64,000 nucleotides of DNA from Streptosporangium saharense (GTDB lineage: Bacteria; Actinomycetota; Actinomycetes; Streptosporangiales; Streptosporangiaceae): positions 1-64,000 of the forward strand of contig NZ_JACHJP010000009.1 of the NCBI RefSeq assembly GCF_014203715.1, in the 5' to 3' direction. The first letter of the stretch is position 1; each line of letters starts with the position of its first letter. The notes beneath the pieces were generated by a model. It was not told the DNA's origin and ran no database searches. It was given only the letters and a program-made list of their open reading frames with translations. Position numbers and translations under genes: made by a program. Shown piece after piece: positions 1-7,743 of the stretch.

Positions 1-73
1 CCGGAAGTTAAGCTCTTCAGCGCCGATGGTACTGCACCGGGGACGGTGTGGGAGAGTAGGTCGCCGCCGGACA
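1..73 (+). rRNA. rrf: 5S ribosomal RNA, 3' part
   Basis: The first ~73 bases match the 3' two thirds of an actinobacterial 5S rRNA: the AAGCTCTTCAGCGCCGATGG segment, then a GC-rich helix, and GGGAGAGTAGGTCGCCGCCGG at the end. The 5' part lies outside the window. A hairpin followed by a T-run comes directly after it, as expected at the end of an rrn operon, so the upstream flank probably carries 16S and 23S genes. Confidence 0.93.
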
Positions 74-81
74 ATCTTTTG

Positions 82-124
82 AGGGGAGGGTCACCTGTTG
101 AGGGTGGCCCTTCCTTTGTTTTTG
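82..124 (+). terminator. rho-independent terminator of the rrn operon
   Basis: GGAGGGTCACC and GGGTGGCCCTTCC can form a GC-rich stem (with G-U pairs) around a short loop, followed by TTTGTTTTT. It lies immediately 3' of the 5S gene. Confidence 0.8.
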
Positions 125-197
125 CGTGTGGACAGTGTGTGGGGGGCTGCGGCCCCCCTTTTTTGTGCCCAAAAATAGGACCGTCCGGGAATCGAAT

Positions 198-232
198 AAG
201 CCCGCCCGGTGGAGGAGGAGCCGGGCGGGCTT
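198..232. terminator. convergent hairpin terminator between rrn and the dioxygenase gene
   Basis: A 12-bp perfect stem (AAGCCCGCCCGG / CCGGGCGGGCTT) with an 11-nt loop lies between two converging transcription units. The A/T-containing ends let it work in either direction. Confidence 0.75.
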
Positions 233-302
233 GCTTCGGAGGGCAAGGCGGCGGAGTGCGTGCCATACCCGAGGGGACTGTGCCCCTGTCAGACGGTCCC
301 GG

Positions 303-1223
303 TCAGGCGGCGACGGGTGTGACGGAAGCGATGGGCGAGTAGATCGAGGCGTCGCCGGACAGTACCTCGCTCGGCCGGCCGTCGATGCCCACCGGGACGT
401 CACCGGCGACGGTGACCCGGTGCAGGCGACGCGGCTGCGCCCCGAAGTCGTGCACGACCCGGTGCTGGGTCGCCCGGTTGTCCCAGACGGCGACGTCGCC
501 GGGAGCCCAGCGCCAGCGGACGGTGTTCTCCGCCAGCGTGACCTGCTCCTGGATCAGGCGGATCAGTGAGGCCGACACGTCGTTGGGCAGGCCGATGATC
601 CGTCTGGCGAAGTCGCCGAGCAGGATCGAGCGCTCCCCGGTCTCCGGGTGGACGCGCACGACGGGATGCTCGGTCTCGAACGTGATCGAGGAGAAGACCT
701 CGGCGTACTTCCGCGCCTTCTCCGGGTCGTCGGAGGTGCTGACCCGCGCGTAGTCGAACTGGTTGGTGTGTACGGCGCGCAGCCCGTCGAGCAGCCTCGC
801 CAGCTCGGAGGGGAGGTTCTCGTAGGCGGCCACCGTGTTGGCCCACAGGGTGTCGCCTCCCGCGGGAGGGACGACGACGGCCCGCAGCACCGAGGCGAGC
901 GGCGGACGGTCGACGAACGTGACGTCGGTGTGCCACCGGTCGACCTTCTGCCCGCCGCTGTAGTCCAGGTCGAGGATGGGGAGGTCGTCGTTGAGGGCGG
1001 GGACGGTCGGGTGGGCCGTGGTCAGCGGGCCGAGCAGACGGGCGAAGGCCACCTGACCGGACTCGTCGAGGTGTTTCTGACCACGGAAGAAGATCACCTT
1101 GTGGCGGAGCAGGGCCGCGCGGATCTCCTTGACGGTCCCGGCGGGCAGGTCACCACCGAGCTGGACGCCGACTATCTCGGCGCCGACGCGTCCGGCGACG
1201 GGGGTGATGACGAGTGACGACAT
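303..1223 (-). CDS. TauD/TfdA-family Fe(II)/2-oxoglutarate dioxygenase
   Basis: This 306-residue protein has the layout of taurine/alkylsulfonate dioxygenases, which hydroxylate the carbon next to a sulfonate and release sulfite for sulfur nutrition. The iron-binding triad is visible as H98 and D100 (RWHTDVTF) and H254 (ATQHRVVHDF); arginines at 265-269 are placed to bind 2-oxoglutarate. The ATG at 1223 is chosen over one eight codons upstream because GGAAGGAAG lies 6-7 nt before it. A Cys-codon leader peptide and a strong promoter lie upstream, which supports a sulfur-acquisition role. No sulfonate ABC transporter is adjacent, and the substrate (taurine, another sulfonate or a non-sulfur acid) cannot be read from the sequence. 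Confidence 0.88.
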   Translation of the reverse strand: MSSLVITPVAGRVGAEIVGVQLGGDLPAGTVKEIRAALLRHKVIFFRGQKHLDESGQVAFARLLGPLTTAHPTVPALNDDLPILDLDYSGGQKVDRWHTDVTFVDRPPLASVLRAVVVPPAGGDTLWANTVAAYENLPSELARLLDGLRAVHTNQFDYARVSTSDDPEKARKYAEVFSSITFETEHPVVRVHPETGERSILLGDFARRIIGLPNDVSASLIRLIQEQVTLAENTVRWRWAPGDVAVWDNRATQHRVVHDFGAQPRRLHRVTVAGDVPVGIDGRPSEVLSGDASIYSPIASVTPVAA

Positions 1224-1256
1224 CGTGTCTTCCTTCCAACGAGCCAACGGATCTTC

Positions 1257-1349
1257 TCAGGATCGGAACCGGGCGGAAGGACACAGCGCGCTGGCCACGC
1301 GGCAGAGGTCCACGTGACCTCGTGTCGTGAGGTACAGCGGGGAGGTCAT
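1257..1349 (-). CDS. Cys-containing leader peptide upstream of the TauD-family gene
   Basis: A 30-codon frame reads M-T-S-P-L-Y-L-T-T-R-G-H-V-D-L-C-R-V-A-S-A-L-C-P and ends 33 nt before the dioxygenase start. The R-x-HVDLCRVASAxCP core is the pattern of the short leader peptides found before sulfur-assimilation genes in actinomycetes (family knowledge). Its ATG lies 6 nt after a -10 hexamer, so the transcript should start at or next to the A of ATG and be leaderless. Two Cys codons (TGC at codon 16, TGT at codon 23) would let ribosome stalling sense cysteine supply. The attenuation mechanism is inference. Confidence 0.8.
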   Translation of the reverse strand: MTSPLYLTTRGHVDLCRVASALCPSARFRS

Positions 1350-1355
1350 GCCCTC

Positions 1356-1385
1356 ACGGTAGGCTTCCCCGCCGATAATTGTCAA
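1356..1385 (-). promoter_or_regulatory. sigma-70-type promoter for leader peptide and dioxygenase
   Basis: On the minus strand a consensus TTGACA (1380-1385) is followed by an 18-bp spacer and TACCGT (1356-1361). The gap from the -10 box to the leader ATG is 6 nt, the geometry of a leaderless transcript. Confidence 0.75.
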
Positions 1386-1416
1386 CTAATACGGTAGGAA
1401 ATAAGGGTTATTGCTG

Positions 1417-1479
1417 GAGCCTGGTTCGCCCCCATGGAATGAGCCTGGTTCGCCCCCGGTGAGCGGGGACGAACCAGGC
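1417..1479. terminator. 17-bp direct repeat and long hairpin between symporter and dioxygenase promoter
   Basis: GAGCCTGGTTCGCCCCC occurs at 1417-1433 and again at 1441-1457. The second copy pairs with CGAACCAGGC (1470-1479) through a 10-bp stem plus an inner CCCC/GGGG helix. The hairpin lies just beyond the symporter stop codon, so it probably ends that transcript. It lacks a T-tract. The extra direct copy is unexplained. Confidence 0.55.
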
Positions 1480-1495
1480 GGAGCCGTACCGGATG

Positions 1496-3097
1496 TCAGC
1501 CGACGAGGTCGAGATCCCTGACCCGAGGGTCACCCTCGTCCGCGCCGTAGTGGTCGGGCTGGGTGAGGTCCCCGCCGTCGGCGAGCCCCGCCGTACGGGC
1601 GACGAGGGTGCCGAGGACGGCGACGAGCAGGTTGACGGCCAGGGCGAGCAGGCCCGCGTAGACCGTCACCTTGGTGTCCAGGCCCAGGTTGCTCAGCGGG
1701 AACGCCGATCCGGCGAAGTGCGCCTTGCCGGTCGCCGGGTTGCCGATGCTGTAGAGCATCAGCACCCCGGCGGCCATGCCCGCGGCCCACCCGGCGACCA
1801 GGCCGCCCCGGTGGAACCAGCGGGTGTAGAGGCCGAGTCCCACCGAGGGCAGCGTCTGCAGGATGATGACGCCGCCGACGAGCTGGAGGTCGATGGAGAA
1901 GCCCGTGTCCAGGAACAGGATGAACAGCACCGCGCCGACCTTGACGAGCAGGGACACGATCTTCGAGACCCTGGCCTCGTCGGCGTCGCTCGCGTCGGGC
2001 CTCAGGAACTCGCGGTAGATGTTCCTGGTGAACAGGTTCGCCGCGGCGATCGACATGATCGCCGCCGGGACCAGCGCGCCGATGCCGACCGCCGCGTAGG
2101 CGACGCCGGTGAACCAGTCGGGGAACATCTGGTCGAACAACTGGGGGACGATGGTGTTGTTGTCGGGTCTTCCGTCCGTCACGACCGGCTTCACCCCGGC
2201 CGCGATCGCCATGTAGCCGAGCAGTGCGATCAGGCCGAGCAGCAGGCTGTAGGCGGGCAGCGCGGACATGTTGCGCTTGATCACGTCACGGTTGCGCGAG
2301 GCCAGCACGCCGGTGACGCTGTGCGGGTAGAGGAACAGCGCCAGCGCCGAGCCCAGCGCGAGCGTGATGTACTGCAGTTGGTTGCCGCTGCCGAGCAGGA
2401 TGCCGTCGCCCGGCGCGGGCGTGGCGGCGAACTTGGCCTCGGCCGCGTCGAAGATCGAGCCCCACCCTCCGAGCTTCAGCGGGATCACGACGACGGCGGT
2501 CAGGATCACGACGTAGATCAGCGCGTCCTTGACGAAGGCGATCAGCGCCGGGGCGCGCAGCCCCGACTGGTAGGTGTAGGCGGCGAGGATGGCGAAGGCG
2601 ATGATGATCGGCAGGTGTCCGGTGACGCCCATCGACTTCAGCACCGCCTCGATGCCGACGAGCTGGAGCGCGATGTAGGGCATGGTCGCCACGATGCCGG
2701 TGATCGCGATGAGCAGCGCCAGCGTCGGGGAGCCGAAGCGGACCCTGACGAAGTCGGCGGGCGTCACGAACCCGTGCACGTGCGAGACCGACCAGAGCCG
2801 CAGCAGCACCAGGAACACGAGCGGATAGGTGATGACCGTGTACGGCATCGCGAAGAAACCGGCCGCGCCCGCTCCCCAGAGCAGGGCGGGTACGGCCACG
2901 AAGGTGTAGGCGGTGTAGAGGTCGCCGCCGATCAGGAACCAGGTGACCCACGAGCCGAAGCTCCGGCCGCCGAGTCCCCATTCGTCCAGGCTGGCGAGGC
3001 TGTGCGGGCGGCGCCAGCGGGAGGCGACGAACCCCATGCCGCTGACGGTCAGGAACAGCGCGGTGAAGACGATGATCTCGGTCAGGTGCGCGCTCAC
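1496..3097 (-). CDS. sodium:solute symporter (SSS family, MctP-like)
   Basis: This 533-residue polytopic membrane protein has about 13 hydrophobic segments and the sodium:solute symporter signatures, such as GGRSFGSWVTWFLIGGDLYT near residues 43-62 and the HVHGFVTPADFVRVRFGSP loop typical of the monocarboxylate/pantothenate branch. It likely imports a small carboxylate with Na+. The start codon is 3 bp after the stop of a DUF3311 gene, a pairing common for this branch, where the small protein is thought to be an accessory subunit. The substrate is unknown. The charged C-terminal tail (last ~25 residues) is cytosolic. Confidence 0.9.
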   Translation of the reverse strand: MSAHLTEIIVFTALFLTVSGMGFVASRWRRPHSLASLDEWGLGGRSFGSWVTWFLIGGDLYTAYTFVAVPALLWGAGAAGFFAMPYTVITYPLVFLVLLRLWSVSHVHGFVTPADFVRVRFGSPTLALLIAITGIVATMPYIALQLVGIEAVLKSMGVTGHLPIIIAFAILAAYTYQSGLRAPALIAFVKDALIYVVILTAVVVIPLKLGGWGSIFDAAEAKFAATPAPGDGILLGSGNQLQYITLALGSALALFLYPHSVTGVLASRNRDVIKRNMSALPAYSLLLGLIALLGYMAIAAGVKPVVTDGRPDNNTIVPQLFDQMFPDWFTGVAYAAVGIGALVPAAIMSIAAANLFTRNIYREFLRPDASDADEARVSKIVSLLVKVGAVLFILFLDTGFSIDLQLVGGVIILQTLPSVGLGLYTRWFHRGGLVAGWAAGMAAGVLMLYSIGNPATGKAHFAGSAFPLSNLGLDTKVTVYAGLLALAVNLLVAVLGTLVARTAGLADGGDLTQPDHYGADEGDPRVRDLDLVG

Positions 3098-3100
3098 GGG

Positions 3101-3313
3101 TCACCGCCTCCGCTTGGTCAGCCGGTAGACGGCCGTGGTGCAGACGACGCCGAGGGGAACGAAGGCGAGCTGCAGCCAGTAGAACCGTGGGAAACCGAGC
3201 AGGCGGGGATCGAGGGCGTTGTAGAGAAAGGGCAGCAAAGGCACGACGATCGGGATGGCCAGCAGCCAGTTCCACGGGCTGCGGTCGCTTCTCTTCCTGT
3301 CAGGAGTGGTCAA
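3101..3313 (-). CDS. DUF3311 small membrane protein
   Basis: This 70-residue protein has two hydrophobic segments, an NPxxLGFPxFYW-like central region (residues ~32-46) and an Arg-rich end, as in DUF3311 proteins that precede SSS symporters. The start is TTG: GAGGAG lies 7 nt upstream of it and no other start is available in frame. It is the first gene of a two-gene operon with the symporter (3-bp gap). A 6-3-6 inverted repeat GTCACC-TCC-GGTGAC at 3452-3466 lies in the upstream region and could be an operator; that is a guess. Confidence 0.85.
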   Translation of the reverse strand: MTTPDRKRSDRSPWNWLLAIPIVVPLLPFLYNALDPRLLGFPRFYWLQLAFVPLGVVCTTAVYRLTKRRR

Positions 3314-3559
3314 TACGGTCTCCTCGGGGCTGGAGAACGGACAACCGAATGGGGGGTTGACTCCTTCGGCTGACCGGAAGCGTAATTACGTGGTCGTTTC
3401 ATTGCGATCACGGAGCGCCGAACGGGGTGCTTTGCGCGGCGAACGGTAGCCGTCACCTCCGGTGACCCGGACCGTTGCCGGAGATGTGCGCCTGTCGGCT
3501 GTCCTGACCGGATTCACCGGCCGAAGCCCCATGAACGGAATTCGCAATATGCTGGGAAC

Positions 3560-3847
3560 ATGCCGAATTTAGGGCCAACGGAACTGCTCATCCTCGGTCT
3601 GCTTCTCATCCTGTTCTTCGGCGCGATCGTCACCGGTCTCGTCCTTCTCGTACGGCGCGCGGCCCGGCCCGCGACATTCCTTCCGCATCCTGCGAACACT
3701 TCTTCCTCGCGTGGCGGCGCCGACCTGGCCTCCCGGGTCCACGACCTCAAGGTCTCCGGCCGTGCCGAGCAGGCCGTACTGCTCGTCAGGGGCGAGACCG
3801 GCATGACCGAGCCCGACGCGCGGCGCTTCGTCGACGCCATCGGGTGA
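3560..3847 (+). CDS. small membrane-anchored protein with TatA-like helix and L7/L12-like tail
   Basis: A 95-residue protein. Residues 1-30 form one transmembrane helix beginning GPTELLILGLLLILFFG, which resembles a TatA N-terminus. After a Pro/Ser linker, the last ~35 residues (RVHDLKVSGRAEQAVLLVRG then TGMTEPDARRFVDAIG) resemble the ribosomal L7/L12 C-terminal fold (K/R-x-A-V-x-LVRxxTGx-x-xxA-x-x-V). No amphipathic TatA helix is present, so it is unlikely to be a Tat translocase subunit. The function is unknown. It stands alone between divergent and parallel neighbours. Confidence 0.7.
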   Translation: MPNLGPTELLILGLLLILFFGAIVTGLVLLVRRAARPATFLPHPANTSSSRGGADLASRVHDLKVSGRAEQAVLLVRGETGMTEPDARRFVDAIG

Positions 3848-3924
3848 CCGGCCCCCGCCTCCTCGACGAGGGCGGCGGGAAAACATGACATGAGGTGTCC
3901 TCTTTCTTGGAGAGGGTCGATCTC

Positions 3925-4839
3925 ATGCACACGACACTGCGAGAAAAGGTCGCCCTCGTCGCCGGGGCGACACGGGGGACGGGCAGGGCCATCGCGACGG
4001 CGCTCGGTGAGGCGGGGGCCACGGTCTACTGCACGGGCAGGACGACTAGGCGGCACCGCTCGGAGATGAACCGCCCCGAGACCATCGAGGAGACGGCCGA
4101 GCTGGTGACCCGGGCGGGCGGCAGGGGCGTCGCCGTACAGGTGGACCATCTGGAGTCCGAGCAGGTGCGGGCCCTGGTCGAGCGGATCGACCGCGAGCAG
4201 GGCAGACTCGACCTGCTCGTCAACGACATCTGGGGCGGCGACCCGCTGGCGGCCTGGGACATCCCGCTCTGGAAGCACCCGCTCGAAGACGGCCTGCGCC
4301 TGCTCAGGCTGGCGATCGACACCCACGTCATCACCAGCCACCACGCGCTGCCCCTGCTGACCAGGAACCCCGGTGGCCTGGTCGTCGAGGTGACCGACGG
4401 GACCGCCGAGTACAACGCCGCCAACTACCGCGTCTCGTTCTTCTACGACCTGGCCAAGGTCTCGGTCAACCGGCTGGCCTTCTCCCAGGCCCACGAGCTC
4501 GGGCCGTACGGCTGCGCGGCGGTCTCCCTCACGCCGGGCTGGCTGCGTTCGGAGATGATGCTCGAACACTACGGCGTCACCGAGGAGACCTGGCGGGACG
4601 CCCTCGTCAGGGAGCCGCACTTCGTGATCTCGGAGTCGCCCGCCTACACCGGGCGCGCGGTCGTCGCCCTGGCCGCCGACCCCGACCGTGCCCGCTGGTC
4701 GGGACAGTCCCTCTCCAGCGGGCGGTTGGCCCAGGTCTACGGTTTCACCGACGTGGACGGCAGCCGCCCGGACGCCTGGCGCTACGTCGTCGAGGTCCAG
4801 GACCGGGGCAAACCGGCGGACGCGACCGGTTACCGCTAG
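3925..4839 (+). CDS. short-chain dehydrogenase/reductase family oxidoreductase
   Basis: This 304-residue Rossmann protein carries the NAD(P)-binding motif GATRGTGRAIA (residues ~15-25), the CTGRTTR segment typical of NADPH users, and the YDLAK active-site Tyr/Lys (~residues 170-180). The family oxidises or reduces hydroxyl/carbonyl groups; the substrate is unknown. The ATG at 3925 is preferred over a GTG ten codons upstream because GGAGAGGG lies 8 nt before it. The stop overlaps the stop of the convergent WYL regulator by 4 bp, so there is no room for a terminator between them. Confidence 0.88.
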   Translation: MHTTLREKVALVAGATRGTGRAIATALGEAGATVYCTGRTTRRHRSEMNRPETIEETAELVTRAGGRGVAVQVDHLESEQVRALVERIDREQGRLDLLVNDIWGGDPLAAWDIPLWKHPLEDGLRLLRLAIDTHVITSHHALPLLTRNPGGLVVEVTDGTAEYNAANYRVSFFYDLAKVSVNRLAFSQAHELGPYGCAAVSLTPGWLRSEMMLEHYGVTEETWRDALVREPHFVISESPAYTGRAVVALAADPDRARWSGQSLSSGRLAQVYGFTDVDGSRPDAWRYVVEVQDRGKPADATGYR

Positions 4840-5789
4840 GCGGGGCCGTACAGGCCGTGCAGTCGGGTGGCGGCCTCGGCCAGGCGGGTGCGCAGGGACG
4901 GCGGGTCGAGGACCTCGGCCTCCGGGCCGAACCTGATGATCTGCGAGTAGGCGACCTCGGGGGACTCCACGGGCAGGGAGAGTGTGACCCATCCCCGCTC
5001 GTCGGGTTCCCCGGCGGAGGCGAGGGCGTCGTCGAGGGCCGCGGGGTCGGCGAAGACGGGCAGCGCGCGCAGGCCCTCGGGGCTGAGCCGTACGGTCACC
5101 CGGGTGGTGAGCAGGGAGCGGGCGAACTCGGCGGCGCGCCCGGTCCAGAAGGCGGCCAGGTCGAAGCCGGGGTCACGGGTGAAGCACCGGTCGGCGTGGA
5201 CCTCGACCTCGCTGAGCCGCCCGACCCGGTGGATCACCGAACGGGTCGCCACGTACCAGACCCCCGCCTTGAGCACCAGGCCGTACGGTTCCAGGGTCCG
5301 CCTGGCGCCCCGGTAGACGGCCGTCACCGGATGGTCGCCCCACACCGCCCTGGCCAGCGGCAACAGGGACTCGGGGGGCGGCCGGTCGCGGGCGAACCAG
5401 CCGGGGGCGTCCAGGTGGAAGCGCTGCGCCGCGCCCGCCTGGGCGTCCCGCACGTCCGGGGGCAGCGCGGCCGACGCCTTCAGCCGCGCCACGGCCCCGA
5501 CCTCCTCAAGACCCATCTCGCGCAGCGCGTCGGGCACGCCGGACAGGAACAGGGCCTGCGCCTGCGCCCGGTCGAGACCGGTGAGGCGGGTGCGGTAGCC
5601 GTCGAGCAGCCGGTAACCGCCGCCCCTGCCCCGGTCGGCGTAGACCGGGATCCCGGCCTCCGACAGGGCAAGCACGTCCCGGTGGACGGTCCGCTCGGAG
5701 ACCTCAAGCTCCTCGGACAACTCGGCGGCGGTCATCCCGCCCCGGGCCTGGAGCAGCAGCACCAACGACATCAGCCTGGCCGCGCGCAT
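4836..5789 (-). CDS. WYL-domain transcriptional regulator (YafY/DeoR-like)
   Basis: A 317-residue protein. A winged HTH lies at residues ~5-60 (GMTAAELSEELEVSERTVHR, then the RGRGGGYRL wing), and a WYL domain at ~140-230 (YGLVLKAGVWYVATR) is followed by the C-terminal WCX region. Such regulators bind nucleic-acid or nucleotide ligands and often act on neighbours. The nearest candidates are the convergent SDR gene and the CocE-type hydrolase. The start is taken at the first Met, at the usual family length. Confidence 0.88.
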   Translation of the reverse strand: MRAARLMSLVLLLQARGGMTAAELSEELEVSERTVHRDVLALSEAGIPVYADRGRGGGYRLLDGYRTRLTGLDRAQAQALFLSGVPDALREMGLEEVGAVARLKASAALPPDVRDAQAGAAQRFHLDAPGWFARDRPPPESLLPLARAVWGDHPVTAVYRGARRTLEPYGLVLKAGVWYVATRSVIHRVGRLSEVEVHADRCFTRDPGFDLAAFWTGRAAEFARSLLTTRVTVRLSPEGLRALPVFADPAALDDALASAGEPDERGWVTLSLPVESPEVAYSQIIRFGPEAEVLDPPSLRTRLAEAATRLHGLYGPA

Positions 5790-5813
5790 CCCCCGACCCT
5801 AACCGCCCCCGCC

Positions 5814-7421
5814 TCAGCCGGTCACCAGCGGCAGGATGACCGCGGAGGGGTGGGCGGGGTCGTGGAAGACCTCGTGCTCGCAGGCGACCATCGCGCTGCC
5901 GGTGCCCAGCGGCTCCCCGGTGCCGAGGTTGCGGGCGATGCGGGGGTAGGCGCCGCCCGCGACCTGCAGGCGGACGCGGTGACCCCTGCGGAAGCGGTGG
6001 CCGATCGGCCACAGGTCCACCAGGACCCGGCGCACGCCGTCCGCGTCGGGCAGGGGAGAGCCGGGGACCAGCCGCCGCACCCCGTCGCACACGTCGTAGG
6101 AGGTGCCGTCCGGGTGCACGTCGCAGACGCGGACGACCACGTCGGCGTGCTCGGTGCTCGTCCTGACGTACAGCTCGGCGCGGACCGGGCCGATCATGTC
6201 GGTGTCCTCGCGCAGCTCGGGCCCGGTGTAGACGAGCACGTCACGGCGGGCTTCCAGGCGCCAGTTGTCACGCGGCTCGGAGTTGCCCAGCAGCACGACC
6301 CCGCCCAGCGCGGGGGTCGGGTGCGCGGGGTCGTAGCGGTAGCGGTCGGGCTCGCCGGGGGAGGGGTTGTCCGGGGACAGGGCGAGGCCGGGCTGCAGGT
6401 GCCAGCGCCGCTCCCGCATGCCGGGAACCGGCCAGTCGGGGTAGTCGCGCCACTCGCCCGCGCCCGTCACGTACAGCCTGACCGGCTGCTCCCGCAGACC
6501 CGAGGGGTCGCCGAGCAGGTGCGCCCTGAACCAGGCGAGCGCGTCGGCGTTGGCCGCCCTGCCGTGCCGGAGGTCGGTGTGGTACCACGGCCCGATCGTC
6601 AGGTAGGGGCGCCTGCCCGCGGCCCGCATCGCCGCGTAGTCCTTGAGCTGCCAGGGCAGGAACACGTCGTACCAGCCGCCGACCATGGTGACCGCGGCCT
6701 CGACCTCGCCGACGGAGGCGGAGAAGTCGCGCGTCGCCCAGTACGTCTCGGGATCGGCGTGGTGGGACAGCACCTCCTGGAAGAACGGCAGGTCCCGGCC
6801 CGCCGACAGCGTGTCCATCTCCCCGAGCGGCCGCCCCGACAGCGCGGCCCGTCTGGTCCTGCGCGGCGCCAGAAGGGCCGCGGCCCCGCCGAACGGGCCG
6901 TCGACCGAGACGGTCAGCGTGATCCACATCAGCGTGGACTCCAGCGCGAACGCCCCGCCCACGTAGGCGGCGTCGCGGAACTGGGAGGCGGTGACCGAGG
7001 TCGCCATGGCCCTCAGGTCGGGTCCGGCGAAGGGGGCGATCGCCCACTGGGTGTAGCCCAGGTAGGAGGGGCCGTGCATCGCGAGGCTTCCGCCGTACCA
7101 CGGCTGGGCGCGCAGCCAGGCGAGGGTGGCAAGGCCGTCGTCGTGCTCGTCGCCGAGCGGGTCGAGCATCCCGCCGGAGCCGAACCCGCCCCGGCAGCTC
7201 TGCAGCACGACCTGGAACCCGTGCCGGGCGAACGTCCTGCCGTAGGCGAACCCGAACATCCCCCGTCTGCCGTACGGCGAGCGGACCAGGATGGTCGGCG
7301 GGCGCACGGCACCGACGGGCACGTAGCGGTCGGCGAGCAGGGTGACCCCGTCGGCCATGGGCACCGGGAGGTCGCGCTGGATCGTGACCCGGTGTGCGAC
7401 ACGCGGCCATGTGATCGTCAT
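5814..7421 (-). CDS. CocE/NonD-family S15 serine hydrolase (X-Pro dipeptidyl-peptidase-like)
   Basis: This 535-residue alpha/beta hydrolase has the S15 family layout: nucleophile elbow HGPSYLGYTQW (~residues 115-125), MVGGWYDVF with the likely acid residue, GPWYHTDLRHG with the likely catalytic His, and a C-terminal jelly-roll domain. Known relatives cleave acyl esters, glutaryl-amides or X-Pro peptides; the substrate here is open. The ATG at 7421 follows GAGGAGGG with 5-6 nt spacing. A longer open frame extends upstream but has no ribosome site and no family similarity. No signal peptide is seen, so it is probably cytosolic. Confidence 0.88.
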   Translation of the reverse strand: MTITWPRVAHRVTIQRDLPVPMADGVTLLADRYVPVGAVRPPTILVRSPYGRRGMFGFAYGRTFARHGFQVVLQSCRGGFGSGGMLDPLGDEHDDGLATLAWLRAQPWYGGSLAMHGPSYLGYTQWAIAPFAGPDLRAMATSVTASQFRDAAYVGGAFALESTLMWITLTVSVDGPFGGAAALLAPRRTRRAALSGRPLGEMDTLSAGRDLPFFQEVLSHHADPETYWATRDFSASVGEVEAAVTMVGGWYDVFLPWQLKDYAAMRAAGRRPYLTIGPWYHTDLRHGRAANADALAWFRAHLLGDPSGLREQPVRLYVTGAGEWRDYPDWPVPGMRERRWHLQPGLALSPDNPSPGEPDRYRYDPAHPTPALGGVVLLGNSEPRDNWRLEARRDVLVYTGPELREDTDMIGPVRAELYVRTSTEHADVVVRVCDVHPDGTSYDVCDGVRRLVPGSPLPDADGVRRVLVDLWPIGHRFRRGHRVRLQVAGGAYPRIARNLGTGEPLGTGSAMVACEHEVFHDPAHPSAVILPLVTG

Positions 7422-7549
7422 GCGGCCCTCCTCACCTGGCCTTTTGCATACCTTACTCGCTGGTTTACCCGTTGGTAACAGTGCTGACCACCTTTGTGCC
7501 GACAGCGGAGGGATGGTCCCGTACGCCACGCCGGGAAGGAACGGCGACG

Positions 7550-7579
7550 TTGCATGATCACAGCTCCCGCCGCTAGGCT
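7550..7579 (+). promoter_or_regulatory. promoter for the leaderless trp leader transcript
   Basis: TTGCAT (7550-7555), an 18-bp spacer and TAGGCT (7574-7579) end 6 nt before the leader ATG. This predicts a transcript beginning at the A of the start codon. Confidence 0.7.
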
Positions 7580-7585
7580 TGTGGC

Positions 7586-7627
7586 ATGCGACACCTTGAC
7601 ACCCAGCAGTGGTGGCGCCGCTTCTAG
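7586..7627 (+). CDS. trpL: trp operon leader peptide
   Basis: A 13-codon frame reads M-R-H-L-D-T-Q-Q-W-W-R-R-F with tandem Trp codons, followed by a terminator hairpin 36 nt later and the anthranilate synthase gene. This is the classic arrangement of Trp attenuation: stalling at the TGG pair when charged tRNA-Trp is scarce should favour the antiterminator. There is no Shine-Dalgarno site; the promoter geometry indicates a leaderless message, as known for actinomycete trp leaders. Confidence 0.9.
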   Translation: MRHLDTQQWWRRF

Positions 7628-7690
7628 GCGGCGCGGGTTTCGCATTCGCGAGAGCAGACGGACGGCCGCCCCGAGTGAGGCGGCCTTTTC
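7627..7690 (+). promoter_or_regulatory. trp attenuator (antiterminator and terminator hairpins)
   Basis: GGCCGCC (7664-7670) and GGCGGCC (7679-7685) form a 7-bp stem followed by TTTTC, an intrinsic terminator. GGCGGC at 7627-7632 is complementary to GCCGCC at 7665-7670 and gives a competing antiterminator. GCGCCGC just before the leader stop can pair with GGCGGCGC after it as the sequestering hairpin. Confidence 0.82.
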
Positions 7691-7743
7691 TGCGTCCGCC
7701 GCCTCTTTGAGGGCCCAGGAGAACCAAGAGGGACGAGGCAGTA

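Noticed and set aside
1417..1479. The 17-bp direct repeats as recombination or attachment sites
   Set aside because: They sit at a gene end, one of them forms a long hairpin with a downstream arm, and nothing mobile is nearby; terminator is simpler.
1493..3373. A 626-codon open frame on the plus strand opposite the symporter
   Set aside because: It is highly charged, low-complexity, has no ribosome site and mirrors the third-position GC bias of the symporter on the other strand.
3560..3847. Tat translocase subunit TatA
   Set aside because: Only the N-terminal helix is similar; the amphipathic helix and acidic tail are missing, and no tatB/tatC is nearby.
4857..7478. An 873-codon plus-strand frame opposite the WYL regulator and the S15 hydrolase
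   Set aside because: It spans two well-supported minus-strand genes and its product is Gly/Arg/Gln-rich shadow sequence.
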